From NCBI GenBank assembly GCA_027622495.1, contig JAQBYL010000331.1:1-5087 (forward strand): 5,087 nt of DNA, given 5' to 3'. The stretch is from Pseudomonadota bacterium. GTDB taxonomy: Bacteria; Pseudomonadota; Gammaproteobacteria; Pseudomonadales; Azotimanducaceae. The position numbers and the translations under genes were made by a program. The notes below the pieces were generated by a model. The model was given only the letters and a program-made list of their open reading frames with translations, ran no database searches and was not told the DNA's origin. Below are positions 1-5,087 of the stretch, one piece after another (positions within the stretch are counted from its first letter, which is position 1; each line of letters opens with the position of its first letter).

Positions 1-402
1 GCGCTCCGCCGTGCTCATTCCGCTTTTCCTGTCGCGTTCCGCTGGATTGAACTCCCAGCCGTGGCGCTGCTGATAACGGCCTGTCAGGAACCCAGCCCGT
101 GATGGGCTGCACACAGGGTGCGACACGTAACCTTGCGTGAAGCGGATTCCGTTGGCTGCCAGCCGGTCGATATTCGGTGTGCTGATGACCTTGCTGCCGA
201 AGACGCCGGTGTCGCCGATCCCGAGATCATCCGCAACGATCAGCACTATGTTGGGTGCGGCGTACACCGTAGGTTCCACACCGGCCGACGTGTCAGCTAC
301 CTCGTCTTCTTGTGCTCCGCAGCTGGTTAGCGTCAGCAACAAGAACATCAGCGAAGCAGTGAAGAATGCGTTGTGCAAATTCGAATCTGTACGCCCCGGC
401 AT
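1..402 (-). CDS. S1-family sulfatase, lipoprotein, N-terminal 134 residues (cut by window edge)
   Basis: This is the N-terminal part of an arylsulfatase-type enzyme that hydrolyses sulfate esters. The frame is open from the ATG at 402-400 to the window edge. Residues 1-28 form a lipoprotein signal: a hydrophobic stretch (about 12-25) followed by the lipobox LTSC with Cys28. Gly29 at +2 fits outer-membrane or periplasmic anchoring. The mature part begins with NIVLIVADDLG (51-61), where Asp58 and Asp59 are the expected metal ligands. TPNIDRLAANG (75-85) follows, then the sulfatase signature CSPSR at 98-102 (bases 97-111). Cys98 is the residue that a formylglycine-generating or anaerobic maturase would oxidise. 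TGRYQQRHGWEFN (107-119) is also typical. The ATG overlaps the GST stop codon as TGATG and has no clear Shine-Dalgarno, so translational coupling is likely. Family assignment is firm. The substrate (carbohydrate, aryl or other sulfate ester) cannot be told because the C-terminal domain lies outside the window. No maturase is visible here. Confidence 0.93.
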   Translation of the reverse strand, partial: MPGRTDSNLHNAFFTASLMFLLLTLTSCGAQEDEVADTSAGVEPTVYAAPNIVLIVADDLGIGDTGVFGSKVISTPNIDRLAANGIRFTQGYVSHPVCSPSRAGFLTGRYQQRHGWEFNPAERDRKSGMSTAER

Positions 403-1013
403 CACTGCATCTGAATCGCAGTCTGAAACGCAGCTCGCCCCTCAATCCGACCTACATACGCCTTCAGATTTACCATCTCGTCCGGCACACAGCCCAGACG
501 ATTGCTCATGAAGCAGGTATGTCCCAGCATGACGTCGGCCGCTGAAAAATTGCCGATGAGGTAGTCCTTTCTGGCAAGTGCGTCATCCACCGGTTGTAAC
601 GCCTTGGTGAGCAGCCGTTTCGCCTGTCCGAGCGCGGTTTCGTCGCGCCGATCCGGTGGTAAGAGCACGGTCTGCACAACGATGGTATTTACCGGCGGCA
701 TCACCATGCCTTCGCAATAGTGAAACCACTGCAGGTAGCCGGGATATTCGGCAGATTCGACTGCGGGTTTGAGGCCGCCATTTTTGTGCCGTTCGACAAT
801 GTACTCAACAATTGCACCGGATTCGTAGAGGCTCACGTTACCATCTTCAAGCACCGGCACGCGACCGAGCGGATGACGGGCACGGTGTTCATCCGACTTC
901 AGATCCTTCGGGTGAAAGGCCATTTTGTTGATCTCGTAGGGGAGTTTCAATTCCTCGAGTAACCAGACAATCCGACCGGCTCTGGAATTGGGCGCAAAGT
1001 GGAGTTTCAACAT
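402..1013 (-). CDS. Glutathione S-transferase family protein (possibly Gtt1-like)
   Basis: This cytosolic GST-fold protein of 203 residues has the usual length for a bacterial GST and probably conjugates or reduces electrophiles with glutathione. Residues 1-76 are the thioredoxin-like domain. NSRAGRIVWLLEEL (9-22) carries Ser10, the likely glutathione-activating residue. HPLGRVPVL (47-55) holds the cis-proline Pro53, and YESGAIVEYI (63-72) holds the Glu64-Ser65 pair that normally binds the gamma-glutamyl group. The all-helical C-terminal domain follows, with NFSAADVMLG (155-164), the conserved N-capping box. The start at 1013 is preferred over an in-frame ATG at 1055 because AGGAGA lies just upstream and the protein then begins directly at the first beta strand. 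The order SRAxRxxWLLEEL is reminiscent of the Gtt1-like subgroup; that subgroup call is tentative. It is the first gene of a two-gene unit with the sulfatase. The substrate is unknown. Confidence 0.93.
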   Translation of the reverse strand: MLKLHFAPNSRAGRIVWLLEELKLPYEINKMAFHPKDLKSDEHRARHPLGRVPVLEDGNVSLYESGAIVEYIVERHKNGGLKPAVESAEYPGYLQWFHYCEGMVMPPVNTIVVQTVLLPPDRRDETALGQAKRLLTKALQPVDDALARKDYLIGNFSAADVMLGHTCFMSNRLGCVPDEMVNLKAYVGRIEGRAAFQTAIQMQ

Positions 1014-1018
1014 ATTCG

Positions 1019-1024
1019 TCTCCT
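1019..1024 (-). promoter_or_regulatory. Ribosome binding site of the GST gene
   Basis: AGGAGA on the minus strand lies five bases before the ATG at 1013-1011. It decides the start of the GST gene, because the longer frame opening at 1055 has no comparable site and would add 14 residues ahead of the first beta strand. Confidence 0.75.
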
Positions 1025-1106
1025 GGAGATTGTCCTGCGGAAATGCGGACACCATATCATTTTGTCGGATATTCGTGGATGGCCCGGTCTCTTTCAGGGC
1101 GCGTTT

Positions 1107-1126
1107 CCGGCTGACCTTAAGCCCGG
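1107..1126. repeat. Imperfect inverted repeat in the divergent promoter region
   Basis: CCGGCT (1107-1112) and AGCCCGG (1120-1126) pair around a seven-base loop, with one bulged C in the right arm. On the plus strand it is followed by TTTGTT. Its place between divergent genes and just upstream of the TATACT hexamer makes an operator more plausible than a terminator, but repeats this short also arise by chance in GC-rich DNA. Confidence 0.3.
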
Positions 1127-1147
1127 TTTGTTGAGATCTGCATGGAG

Positions 1148-1153
1148 TATACT
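1148..1153 (+). promoter_or_regulatory. Possible -10 element for the rightward genes
   Basis: TATACT matches the sigma-70 -10 consensus at five of six bases and lies 34 bases before the ATG at 1188, a plausible distance for a short leader. The -35 side is poor: TTGAGA (1131-1136) is only 11 bases away, and TTTGTT (1127-1132) is 15 away with a weak match. The hexamer is part of the palindrome AGTATACT (1146-1153), so it could instead be half of a regulator site. Confidence 0.35.
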
Positions 1154-1187
1154 GCCGGGGTGTTTACCAGATAGCAGACCGTTCACC

Positions 1188-2255
1188 ATGATCCGATTGT
1201 TGTTCAGTTTCATCCTTCTCATCACGTTTGCCGCAAGTGGCCCTGCGGTTGCGGCAGAAACAGAAAACGCCATCAAGCGCACCACCTCCGGCAAACCCGA
1301 CCTGACTGGTTATTACGATGCCGGAACACTTACCCCCCTCAATCGACCGGCTCAGTTTGGTGACAAACAGTTCATGACGCGCGAAGAGGCAAAGTCAGTG
1401 ACCGCAATGATGACGGGTCTGCTCGCACAGAGTAATCGGGAAAGCGATCCTGAACGAGATGCACCGGTGCTCGGTGGCGATGGCAATCAAGCGCTCGGTG
1501 CTGGCGGTGTGGGGGGCTACAACGGGTTCTGGGTCGACCCGGGCAGTGATGTGTTTGAGATTGATGGCAAGATCCGCACATCGATCATCTATGACCCACC
1601 GAACGGGCGCCAACCGAAGATGTTGCCCAGCGCGATGATGAAGATGGCAGACAATTTCAGCTCCTTTTCTTATCAGAACGACGGTACTGCCTCCTGGTTG
1701 AATCATGACGGACCCGGTCCGTTTGATGGTCCGGAGAGCCTCGCCCTGGCGGAACGCTGCCTGCTCGGTTTCAGCGGTGGTCCGCCGATGATCCCGAGCC
1801 TGTACAACAATTTCACCAAGATTGTGCAGACCGAAACCCACGTGGTCATCCTGGCTGAAATGGTGCATGACGCCCGGATCGTTCGTCTGAATTCAGAACA
1901 TGTCACGCAGCAGAATCGTAAATGGCTCGGCGACTCCATTGGCTGGTGGGAAGGGGACACCCTGGTGGTAGACACGATCAACTTCCGTTCGCAGACCGGG
2001 CTGAATGGCGGGGATGAAAATCTGCATGTCATTGAACGTTTCACGCCCTTGCCTGACGGCAACGTGATCTACAACTTCACCGTGGATGACCCCACCGCGT
2101 GGGCTGCTTCCTGGAGCGGTGAATACGTATGGCAGTCGAGCGAAGAGCAGGTTTATGAATATGCCTGCCACGAGGGCAACTACGCCATGGGGAATATCCT
2201 GCGGGGGGCCAGGTTACTCGAAGCGGAAGCCATGCAGACATCAGGTGGGCAATAG
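1188..2255 (+). CDS. Secreted protein of a conserved unnamed family, function unknown
   Basis: This 355-residue exported protein has a Sec signal peptide at 1-23: Arg3, a hydrophobic core at 4-16, then SGPAVAA, with cleavage near Ala22 or Ala23. The start at 1188 is chosen because it places this signal exactly at the N terminus. The same frame opens at 999, but that extension overlaps the divergent GST start and is not protein-like. The Shine-Dalgarno is weak. The mature protein opens with GKPDLTGYYDAGTLTPLNRP (35-54). It continues with TSIIYDPPNGRQP (131-143), RCLLGFSGGPPMIP (190-203), VVILAEMVHDARIV (219-232), RKWLGDSIGWWEGDTLVVD (244-262), LHVIERF (279-285) and YEYACHEGNYAM (323-334). I recall these blocks from large paralogous sets of secreted hypothetical proteins in gammaproteobacteria and acidobacteria. 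There are only two cysteines, Cys191 and Cys327, which could form a disulfide. The alternating hydrophobic and Trp-rich pattern of the second half suggests beta sheet. No catalytic motif is recognised. It is probably first in an operon with the transporter. Confidence 0.88.
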   Translation: MIRLLFSFILLITFAASGPAVAAETENAIKRTTSGKPDLTGYYDAGTLTPLNRPAQFGDKQFMTREEAKSVTAMMTGLLAQSNRESDPERDAPVLGGDGNQALGAGGVGGYNGFWVDPGSDVFEIDGKIRTSIIYDPPNGRQPKMLPSAMMKMADNFSSFSYQNDGTASWLNHDGPGPFDGPESLALAERCLLGFSGGPPMIPSLYNNFTKIVQTETHVVILAEMVHDARIVRLNSEHVTQQNRKWLGDSIGWWEGDTLVVDTINFRSQTGLNGGDENLHVIERFTPLPDGNVIYNFTVDDPTAWAASWSGEYVWQSSEEQVYEYACHEGNYAMGNILRGARLLEAEAMQTSGGQ

Positions 2256-2304
2256 CGAGCCCTCCTCAGGCTTCGTATCTCCTTATTAAGTGTTAGGCTC
2301 ACAC

Positions 2305-2310
2305 GGGGAG
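2305..2310 (+). promoter_or_regulatory. Ribosome binding site of the transporter gene
   Basis: GGGGAG, continuing into AGA, lies seven bases before the ATG at 2318. It is the clearest plus-strand Shine-Dalgarno in the window and fixes the transporter start. The 62-base gap from the preceding gene shows only a 4-base stem (AGCC/GGCT) without a T tract, so no terminator is called. Confidence 0.75.
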
Positions 2311-2317
2311 AGAAAAC

Positions 2318-3787
2318 ATGGTTAACGCTTCATCGAGCCTGCCTGAATGGCGCGTCATCTGCTATTCGGTGCTCTATCTGCCGTTGTCGGTGGCTCTGTT
2401 GCCGGTGGGTGTGTACGTGCAGCCTCACTATGCGGAACTCGGCATCAGTCTGATCACCATGGCGGCCATCATCTTTTTTGCCCGCCTGTCGGACGTGGTG
2501 ACTGACCCGCTGATCGGTTATCTGTCGGATCGGTGGCGCACGCCGATTGGTCGTCGAAGACCCTGGATCCTTGTGGGAACACCGCTCCTGATGCTCTCGG
2601 TATATATGCTGTTTCTTCCGCCTGAATCACCGACCACCTTTTATTTCGGTTTCTGGGTGGTGGCCATCTATCTGGCGTTCACGCTCATGCAGCTCCCGTA
2701 TTTCGCCTGGGGTGCGGAACTGTCATCGGAGTATCACGAGCGGACCAAGGTGACTGGTCGGCGCGAACAGTTTCACTATATCGGGGTAGTGATCGCAACC
2801 GCTCTCCCACTGGTTGCCGGGACCGTTATTTATCTGGGTATGCAAGGCAATACGCTGTCCGGTTTGCTCAGCGACGTGTCGTCAGAACTCGGTGCAGTCA
2901 TGTCGCTGCGGGCCGGTAATCTACAGACGATCCTCGAGTGGTTAACCATATTCATCCTTGTTGCAATCCCGGTGACGGTCTTCATCTGCACGGTTTTTGT
3001 TGCTGAGCCGGATCAGGTGGTGATCCCCAGGCGCAAACCCACGCTTGCTGCCAGCATTAGGGTAGTTCGCAGGAATGGGCCCTTCATGCGTCTGATCGTC
3101 TGTTACACCATCTCGGCTCTGGGTGGAGCCATGACGGGCGGCCTGTCGTTCTTCTTCGTCAAGCATGTCATCAATGCCGGTGAGTGGTACTCGGTATATC
3201 TGCTTGTTTACTACTCCGCTTCGGTGCTCGGTCTGTTTGGCTGGATGGCGCTGGCCAGGCGCATCGGCAAGCACCGGGCGTTTATCATTGTGGTTATCTG
3301 GTACAGCATCTGGGCGGCGTTCATACCGTTTGTTCCAGAAGGGATGTTCAGTCTTTTTCTGTTCATCATGGTCATGAAGGGCTGTACTGAAGGGGCCATG
3401 CTCGCTCTACCGGCAGCGATGGCGGCAGACGTTGTAGACATAGATTCAGCTCGTACCGGTGAACAGCGCGCTGGTCTGTACTTTTCTGTCTGGGGAATGC
3501 TGCTCAAAGGCGGTGTTGCCGCAGGGGGTGCGCTTGCGCTGGTGATCGTTGGCGTATTCGGGTTTGACGCGACCGCAGATCCGAATCTGGCGCGCACGTC
3601 AGAAGGGAATTCAAAGTTGTCTTTGCTGGTGCTGACACTGACCTACTCGATAATACCGGCACTGATCAAATTCGTCGCGTTGCCGTTCATCTGGAATTAT
3701 CCGCTCACTGAAGCCCGACAGGTCAGCATTCGAGCGCGACTTGAACGGCGTGGTGTCAAGGTGTCGGCCAGCACGGCTTCCGGTTAG
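2318..3787 (+). CDS. GPH-family (MelB-like) MFS sugar/cation symporter
   Basis: This inner-membrane transporter of 489 residues has about twelve hydrophobic segments (roughly 13-33, 44-66, 83-101, 107-127, 153-173, 207-229, 257-280, 291-313, 320-340, 343-370, 386-414 and 436-459). The central cytoplasmic loop falls at about 230-256. The GPH signature is clear: ARLSDVVTDPLIGYLSDR (55-72), then GRRRPWILVGTP (78-89). Asp59 and Asp63 match the spacing of MelB Asp55 and Asp59, which coordinate the coupling Na+ or H+, so cation symport is likely. In helix I, the region equivalent to MelB Asp19, a sugar ligand, reads LYLPLSVALLP with no acidic residue. The substrate is therefore probably not a melibiose-type galactoside; this comparison is from memory. 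GRREQFHYIG (147-156) and DSARTGEQRAG (376-386) are typical helix-end motifs of the family. It lies between the secreted protein and the reductase, probably in one transcript. The substrate is unknown. Confidence 0.93.
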   Translation: MVNASSSLPEWRVICYSVLYLPLSVALLPVGVYVQPHYAELGISLITMAAIIFFARLSDVVTDPLIGYLSDRWRTPIGRRRPWILVGTPLLMLSVYMLFLPPESPTTFYFGFWVVAIYLAFTLMQLPYFAWGAELSSEYHERTKVTGRREQFHYIGVVIATALPLVAGTVIYLGMQGNTLSGLLSDVSSELGAVMSLRAGNLQTILEWLTIFILVAIPVTVFICTVFVAEPDQVVIPRRKPTLAASIRVVRRNGPFMRLIVCYTISALGGAMTGGLSFFFVKHVINAGEWYSVYLLVYYSASVLGLFGWMALARRIGKHRAFIIVVIWYSIWAAFIPFVPEGMFSLFLFIMVMKGCTEGAMLALPAAMAADVVDIDSARTGEQRAGLYFSVWGMLLKGGVAAGGALALVIVGVFGFDATADPNLARTSEGNSKLSLLVLTLTYSIIPALIKFVALPFIWNYPLTEARQVSIRARLERRGVKVSASTASG

Positions 3788-3800
3788 TTTGAGTTAGTTT
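3783..3800 (+). repeat. Short direct repeat at the transporter-reductase junction
   Basis: GTTAGTTT occurs at 3783-3790 and again at 3793-3800, separated by GA. The first copy contains the transporter stop codon TAG. The second covers the place where a Shine-Dalgarno for the reductase would be expected. It may be a local duplication; no function is proposed. Confidence 0.45.
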
Positions 3801-3813
3801 GTCCGCAATGCTC

Positions 3814-4806
3814 ATGCAGGCCATCGTCCAGAGGAAGTACGGAAGCCCGGCGGATCTGAACCTGCAGCAGGTTGAGATTCCTACACTTAAGCCTGACCAG
3901 GTTCTGATCCGTGTTGTTGCCTCTGCGGTAAACGATTTTGATCTGGGCATCCTCCGGGGAAAACCGCTGTTCATGCGGCTGTACCTGGGTCTCCGCCGAC
4001 CCAAAGTCAGGATCATGGGGTGCGAGGTCGCCGGAGTGGTCGAAGCAGTTGGCAAGGATGTTACGCGACACCAGCTGGGTCAAAGCGTTTATGGTGATCT
4101 GAGCGAGCGCGGCTTTGGCGCCTTCGCAGAGTTCGTGGCCACACACGAAGATGCTGTGGTACCCATGCCAGCCAACTTGAGTTTCGAACAGGCTGCAGCG
4201 ATTCCCCATGCCGCCATGCTGGCAATGCAAAGTCTGATCGACATCGCTGCCATGGCCCCTGGTCAGACTCTGCTGATCAATGGTGCGGGCGGCGGGGTTG
4301 GCACACTCGCTGTTCAACTGGCAAAGGCGAAAGGGGTCGCAGCGACAGGCGTAGACAACACGGCAAAGCAGTCCTACATGCGTTCGATTGGCTTTGAGCA
4401 TGTCATCGACTACACCGTCGAAGATTTCACGCGGTCTGAAAAGCTCTACGATCTGATTCTCGATACCAAAACCACCCGATCACCCTTTGACTATGTTCGT
4501 GTTCTGGCGCCTGATGGCACCTATGTCACGGTGGGGGGTTCCATGCCACGCGTATTTCAATGTGTGATTTTAAGCAGGTGGATCAAAGCCAGAAAAAATA
4601 GAAACATTCGCATGCTTGCCCTGAAGCCAAACAAAGGTCTGGAGTATTTCACGCAGTTGATTGAGGCGGGCGTTATAGCGCCAGTGATCGACAGCCGGTT
4701 TGCTCTGAAGGATGTGCCTGATGCGCTGCGACATTTCGAGGCAGCCGCGCACCAGGGTAAGGTCGTTATTTGTGTGGCGGATATGTCGAAAGCGTCCGCG
4801 GGTTAG
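3814..4806 (+). CDS. NAD(P)-dependent alcohol dehydrogenase / quinone oxidoreductase-like, zinc-independent MDR
   Basis: This cytoplasmic medium-chain dehydrogenase/reductase of 330 residues belongs to the Qor-like (COG0604) group and probably reduces an enone, quinone or carbonyl with NAD(P)H. The GroES-like domain covers about 1-120, with ASAVNDFDLGILRG (36-49) and GCEVAGVVEAVG (69-80). The Rossmann domain follows with NGAGGGVGTLAVQLAK (156-171), GVDNTAK (179-185) and HVIDYTVEDF (196-205). LAPDGTYVTVGGS (231-243) and KPNKGLEYFTQLIEAG (271-286) match the family, as does the end at GKVVICV. The catalytic zinc Cys and the four-Cys structural zinc lobe of classical alcohol dehydrogenases are absent. 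Asp181 after the second strand leaves NADH versus NADPH open. The start is uncertain: ATG at 3814 gives the usual MxAIV beginning, while ATG 3808 and TTG 3799 are in frame, and none has a good Shine-Dalgarno. Any of these starts lies 11-26 bases after the transporter stop, which indicates an operon. Confidence 0.9.
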   Translation: MQAIVQRKYGSPADLNLQQVEIPTLKPDQVLIRVVASAVNDFDLGILRGKPLFMRLYLGLRRPKVRIMGCEVAGVVEAVGKDVTRHQLGQSVYGDLSERGFGAFAEFVATHEDAVVPMPANLSFEQAAAIPHAAMLAMQSLIDIAAMAPGQTLLINGAGGGVGTLAVQLAKAKGVAATGVDNTAKQSYMRSIGFEHVIDYTVEDFTRSEKLYDLILDTKTTRSPFDYVRVLAPDGTYVTVGGSMPRVFQCVILSRWIKARKNRNIRMLALKPNKGLEYFTQLIEAGVIAPVIDSRFALKDVPDALRHFEAAAHQGKVVICVADMSKASAG

Positions 4807-4837
4807 GGGTGGCGCAGGCTGGCTGGAGAGTCGTTTG
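4807..4837. other. Short convergent intergenic gap
   Basis: These 31 bases separate the stop codons of the reductase (plus strand) and the flavoprotein (minus strand). No hairpin followed by a T tract is visible on either strand, so termination here would have to be Rho-dependent or lie inside the opposing gene. Confidence 0.5.
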
Positions 4838-5087
4838 CTATACATCGAGCCCGGCGCAATACCCCGAAGACCAGGCCCATTGAAAATTGTAACCGCCCAG
4901 ATGACCGGTAACGTCCAGTACTTCGCCAATAAAGTACAGACCACCCTGATTGACCGCCTGCATGGTTTTGGAGCTGATGCTGCCGGTGTCGATGCCTCCC
5001 AGCGTTACTTCGGCGGTGCGATAGCCTTCGGTTGAAGCTGGCTTCAGCTGCCAGGCATTCAGCTTTTCACCGATCGATCTAAGCTCC
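4838..5087 (-). CDS. HI0933/YhiN-like NAD(P)/FAD-dependent oxidoreductase, C-terminal 82 residues (cut by window edge)
   Basis: On the minus strand an open frame enters from the right edge and ends at TAG (4840-4838). The visible 82 residues are the C terminus of a flavoprotein of the HI0933-like family, which includes E. coli YhiN and is related to BaiN. Diagnostic blocks in the fragment are AEVTLGGIDTGSISSKTM (25-42) followed by GLYFIGEVLDVTGHLGGYNF (49-68) and QWAWSSGYCAG (69-79). The GEVLDVTG segment is the late FAD-contacting motif, and GGYNFQWAWSSG is nearly invariant in the family. The protein ends two residues after GL, normal for the family, so the C terminus looks intact. The N-terminal dinucleotide-binding fold lies outside the window. 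The physiological substrate of most members is not known. The gene is convergent with the reductase gene and is probably unrelated to that operon. Confidence 0.92.
   Translation of the reverse strand, partial: ELRSIGEKLNAWQLKPASTEGYRTAEVTLGGIDTGSISSKTMQAVNQGGLYFIGEVLDVTGHLGGYNFQWAWSSGYCAGLDV

Larger units (their letters stand above)
1014..1187. other. Divergent intergenic region between the GST and secreted-protein genes
   Basis: This stretch of about 174 bases separates the leftward GST-sulfatase pair from the rightward three-gene unit and must hold the promoters for both. It contains the GST ribosome binding site, an imperfect inverted repeat at 1107-1126 and a TATACT hexamer at 1148-1153. 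No clear -35/-10 pair can be assigned for the leftward transcript. Frames crossing it have no protein-like features. Confidence 0.6.

Noticed and set aside
137..511. 124-codon plus-strand open frame across the sulfatase start and GST end
   Set aside because: It is antisense to the well-supported sulfatase and GST coding sequences, its translation is rich in Ser/Pro/Ala without any domain pattern, and it has no Shine-Dalgarno.
1131..1153. TTGAGA as the -35 partner of TATACT
   Set aside because: The spacing is only 11 bases, far from the 16-18 needed, so it is not called as a full promoter.
999..1187. N-terminal extension of the secreted protein to an ATG at 999
   Set aside because: It would bury the signal peptide 63 residues inside the protein and overlap the GST start and ribosome binding site. 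The extension has no protein-like character.
1395..1868. 157-codon minus-strand open frame inside the secreted-protein gene
   Set aside because: It lies fully antisense to a gene with a signal peptide and recognised family blocks. The Arg/His-rich translation is typical of a shadow frame in GC-rich DNA.
2256..2317. Possible terminator between the secreted protein and the transporter
   Set aside because: Only a four-base stem (AGCC/GGCT) with a seven-base loop is present and no T tract follows, so it is too weak to call.
3784..4401. 205-codon minus-strand open frame opposite the reductase N-terminal half
   Set aside because: It is long, but the plus-strand frame carries clear GroES-like and Rossmann motifs. 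The antisense product is Cys/His-rich with no recognisable domain.
4712..5035. 107-codon plus-strand open frame over the reductase end and the right edge
   Set aside because: It overlaps the reductase C terminus out of frame and is antisense to the HI0933-like flavoprotein, whose motifs are unmistakable.

Overview
The window is compact coding DNA from a bacterium. It has moderately high GC, short intergenic gaps and Shine-Dalgarno sequences. It contains a lipoprotein sulfatase, a glutathione transferase, a GPH-type sugar/cation symporter and a large secreted protein of an unnamed family, which suggests an environmental proteobacterium, probably a gammaproteobacterium of marine or soil origin. 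That assignment is an inference from gene content and protein style, not from a marker gene.

Layout. Two genes run leftwards from a divergent intergenic region at about 1014-1187. First is a glutathione S-transferase-like protein (402-1013). It overlaps by one base (TGATG) the start of a lipoprotein-type S1 sulfatase, whose first 134 residues run off the left edge (1-402). Three genes run rightwards: a secreted 355-residue protein of unknown function (1188-2255), a 12-helix GPH/MelB-type transporter (2318-3787) and a zinc-independent medium-chain dehydrogenase/reductase (about 3814-4806). The right edge holds the last 82 residues of an HI0933/YhiN-type flavoprotein on the minus strand (4838-5087), convergent with the reductase and 31 bases from it.

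How the genes may work together. The three rightward genes have gaps of 62 and about 26 bases and no convincing terminator between them, so they are probably co-transcribed. A secreted protein, a cation-coupled importer and a cytoplasmic oxidoreductase fit a small uptake-and-reduction module for an organic compound. The divergent pair adds a cell-envelope sulfatase and a cytoplasmic glutathione-dependent enzyme. One reading is that a sulfated or electrophilic substrate is desulfated outside, imported and then reduced or conjugated inside. This is a hypothesis from gene order; no substrate can be read from the sequence.

No tRNA, rRNA, CRISPR array, insertion sequence, prophage gene or attachment site was recognised. 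There is no gene-free stretch longer than 300 bases. I see no clear evidence of a wholly new system. The most open questions are the secreted protein family and the GST-sulfatase coupling.
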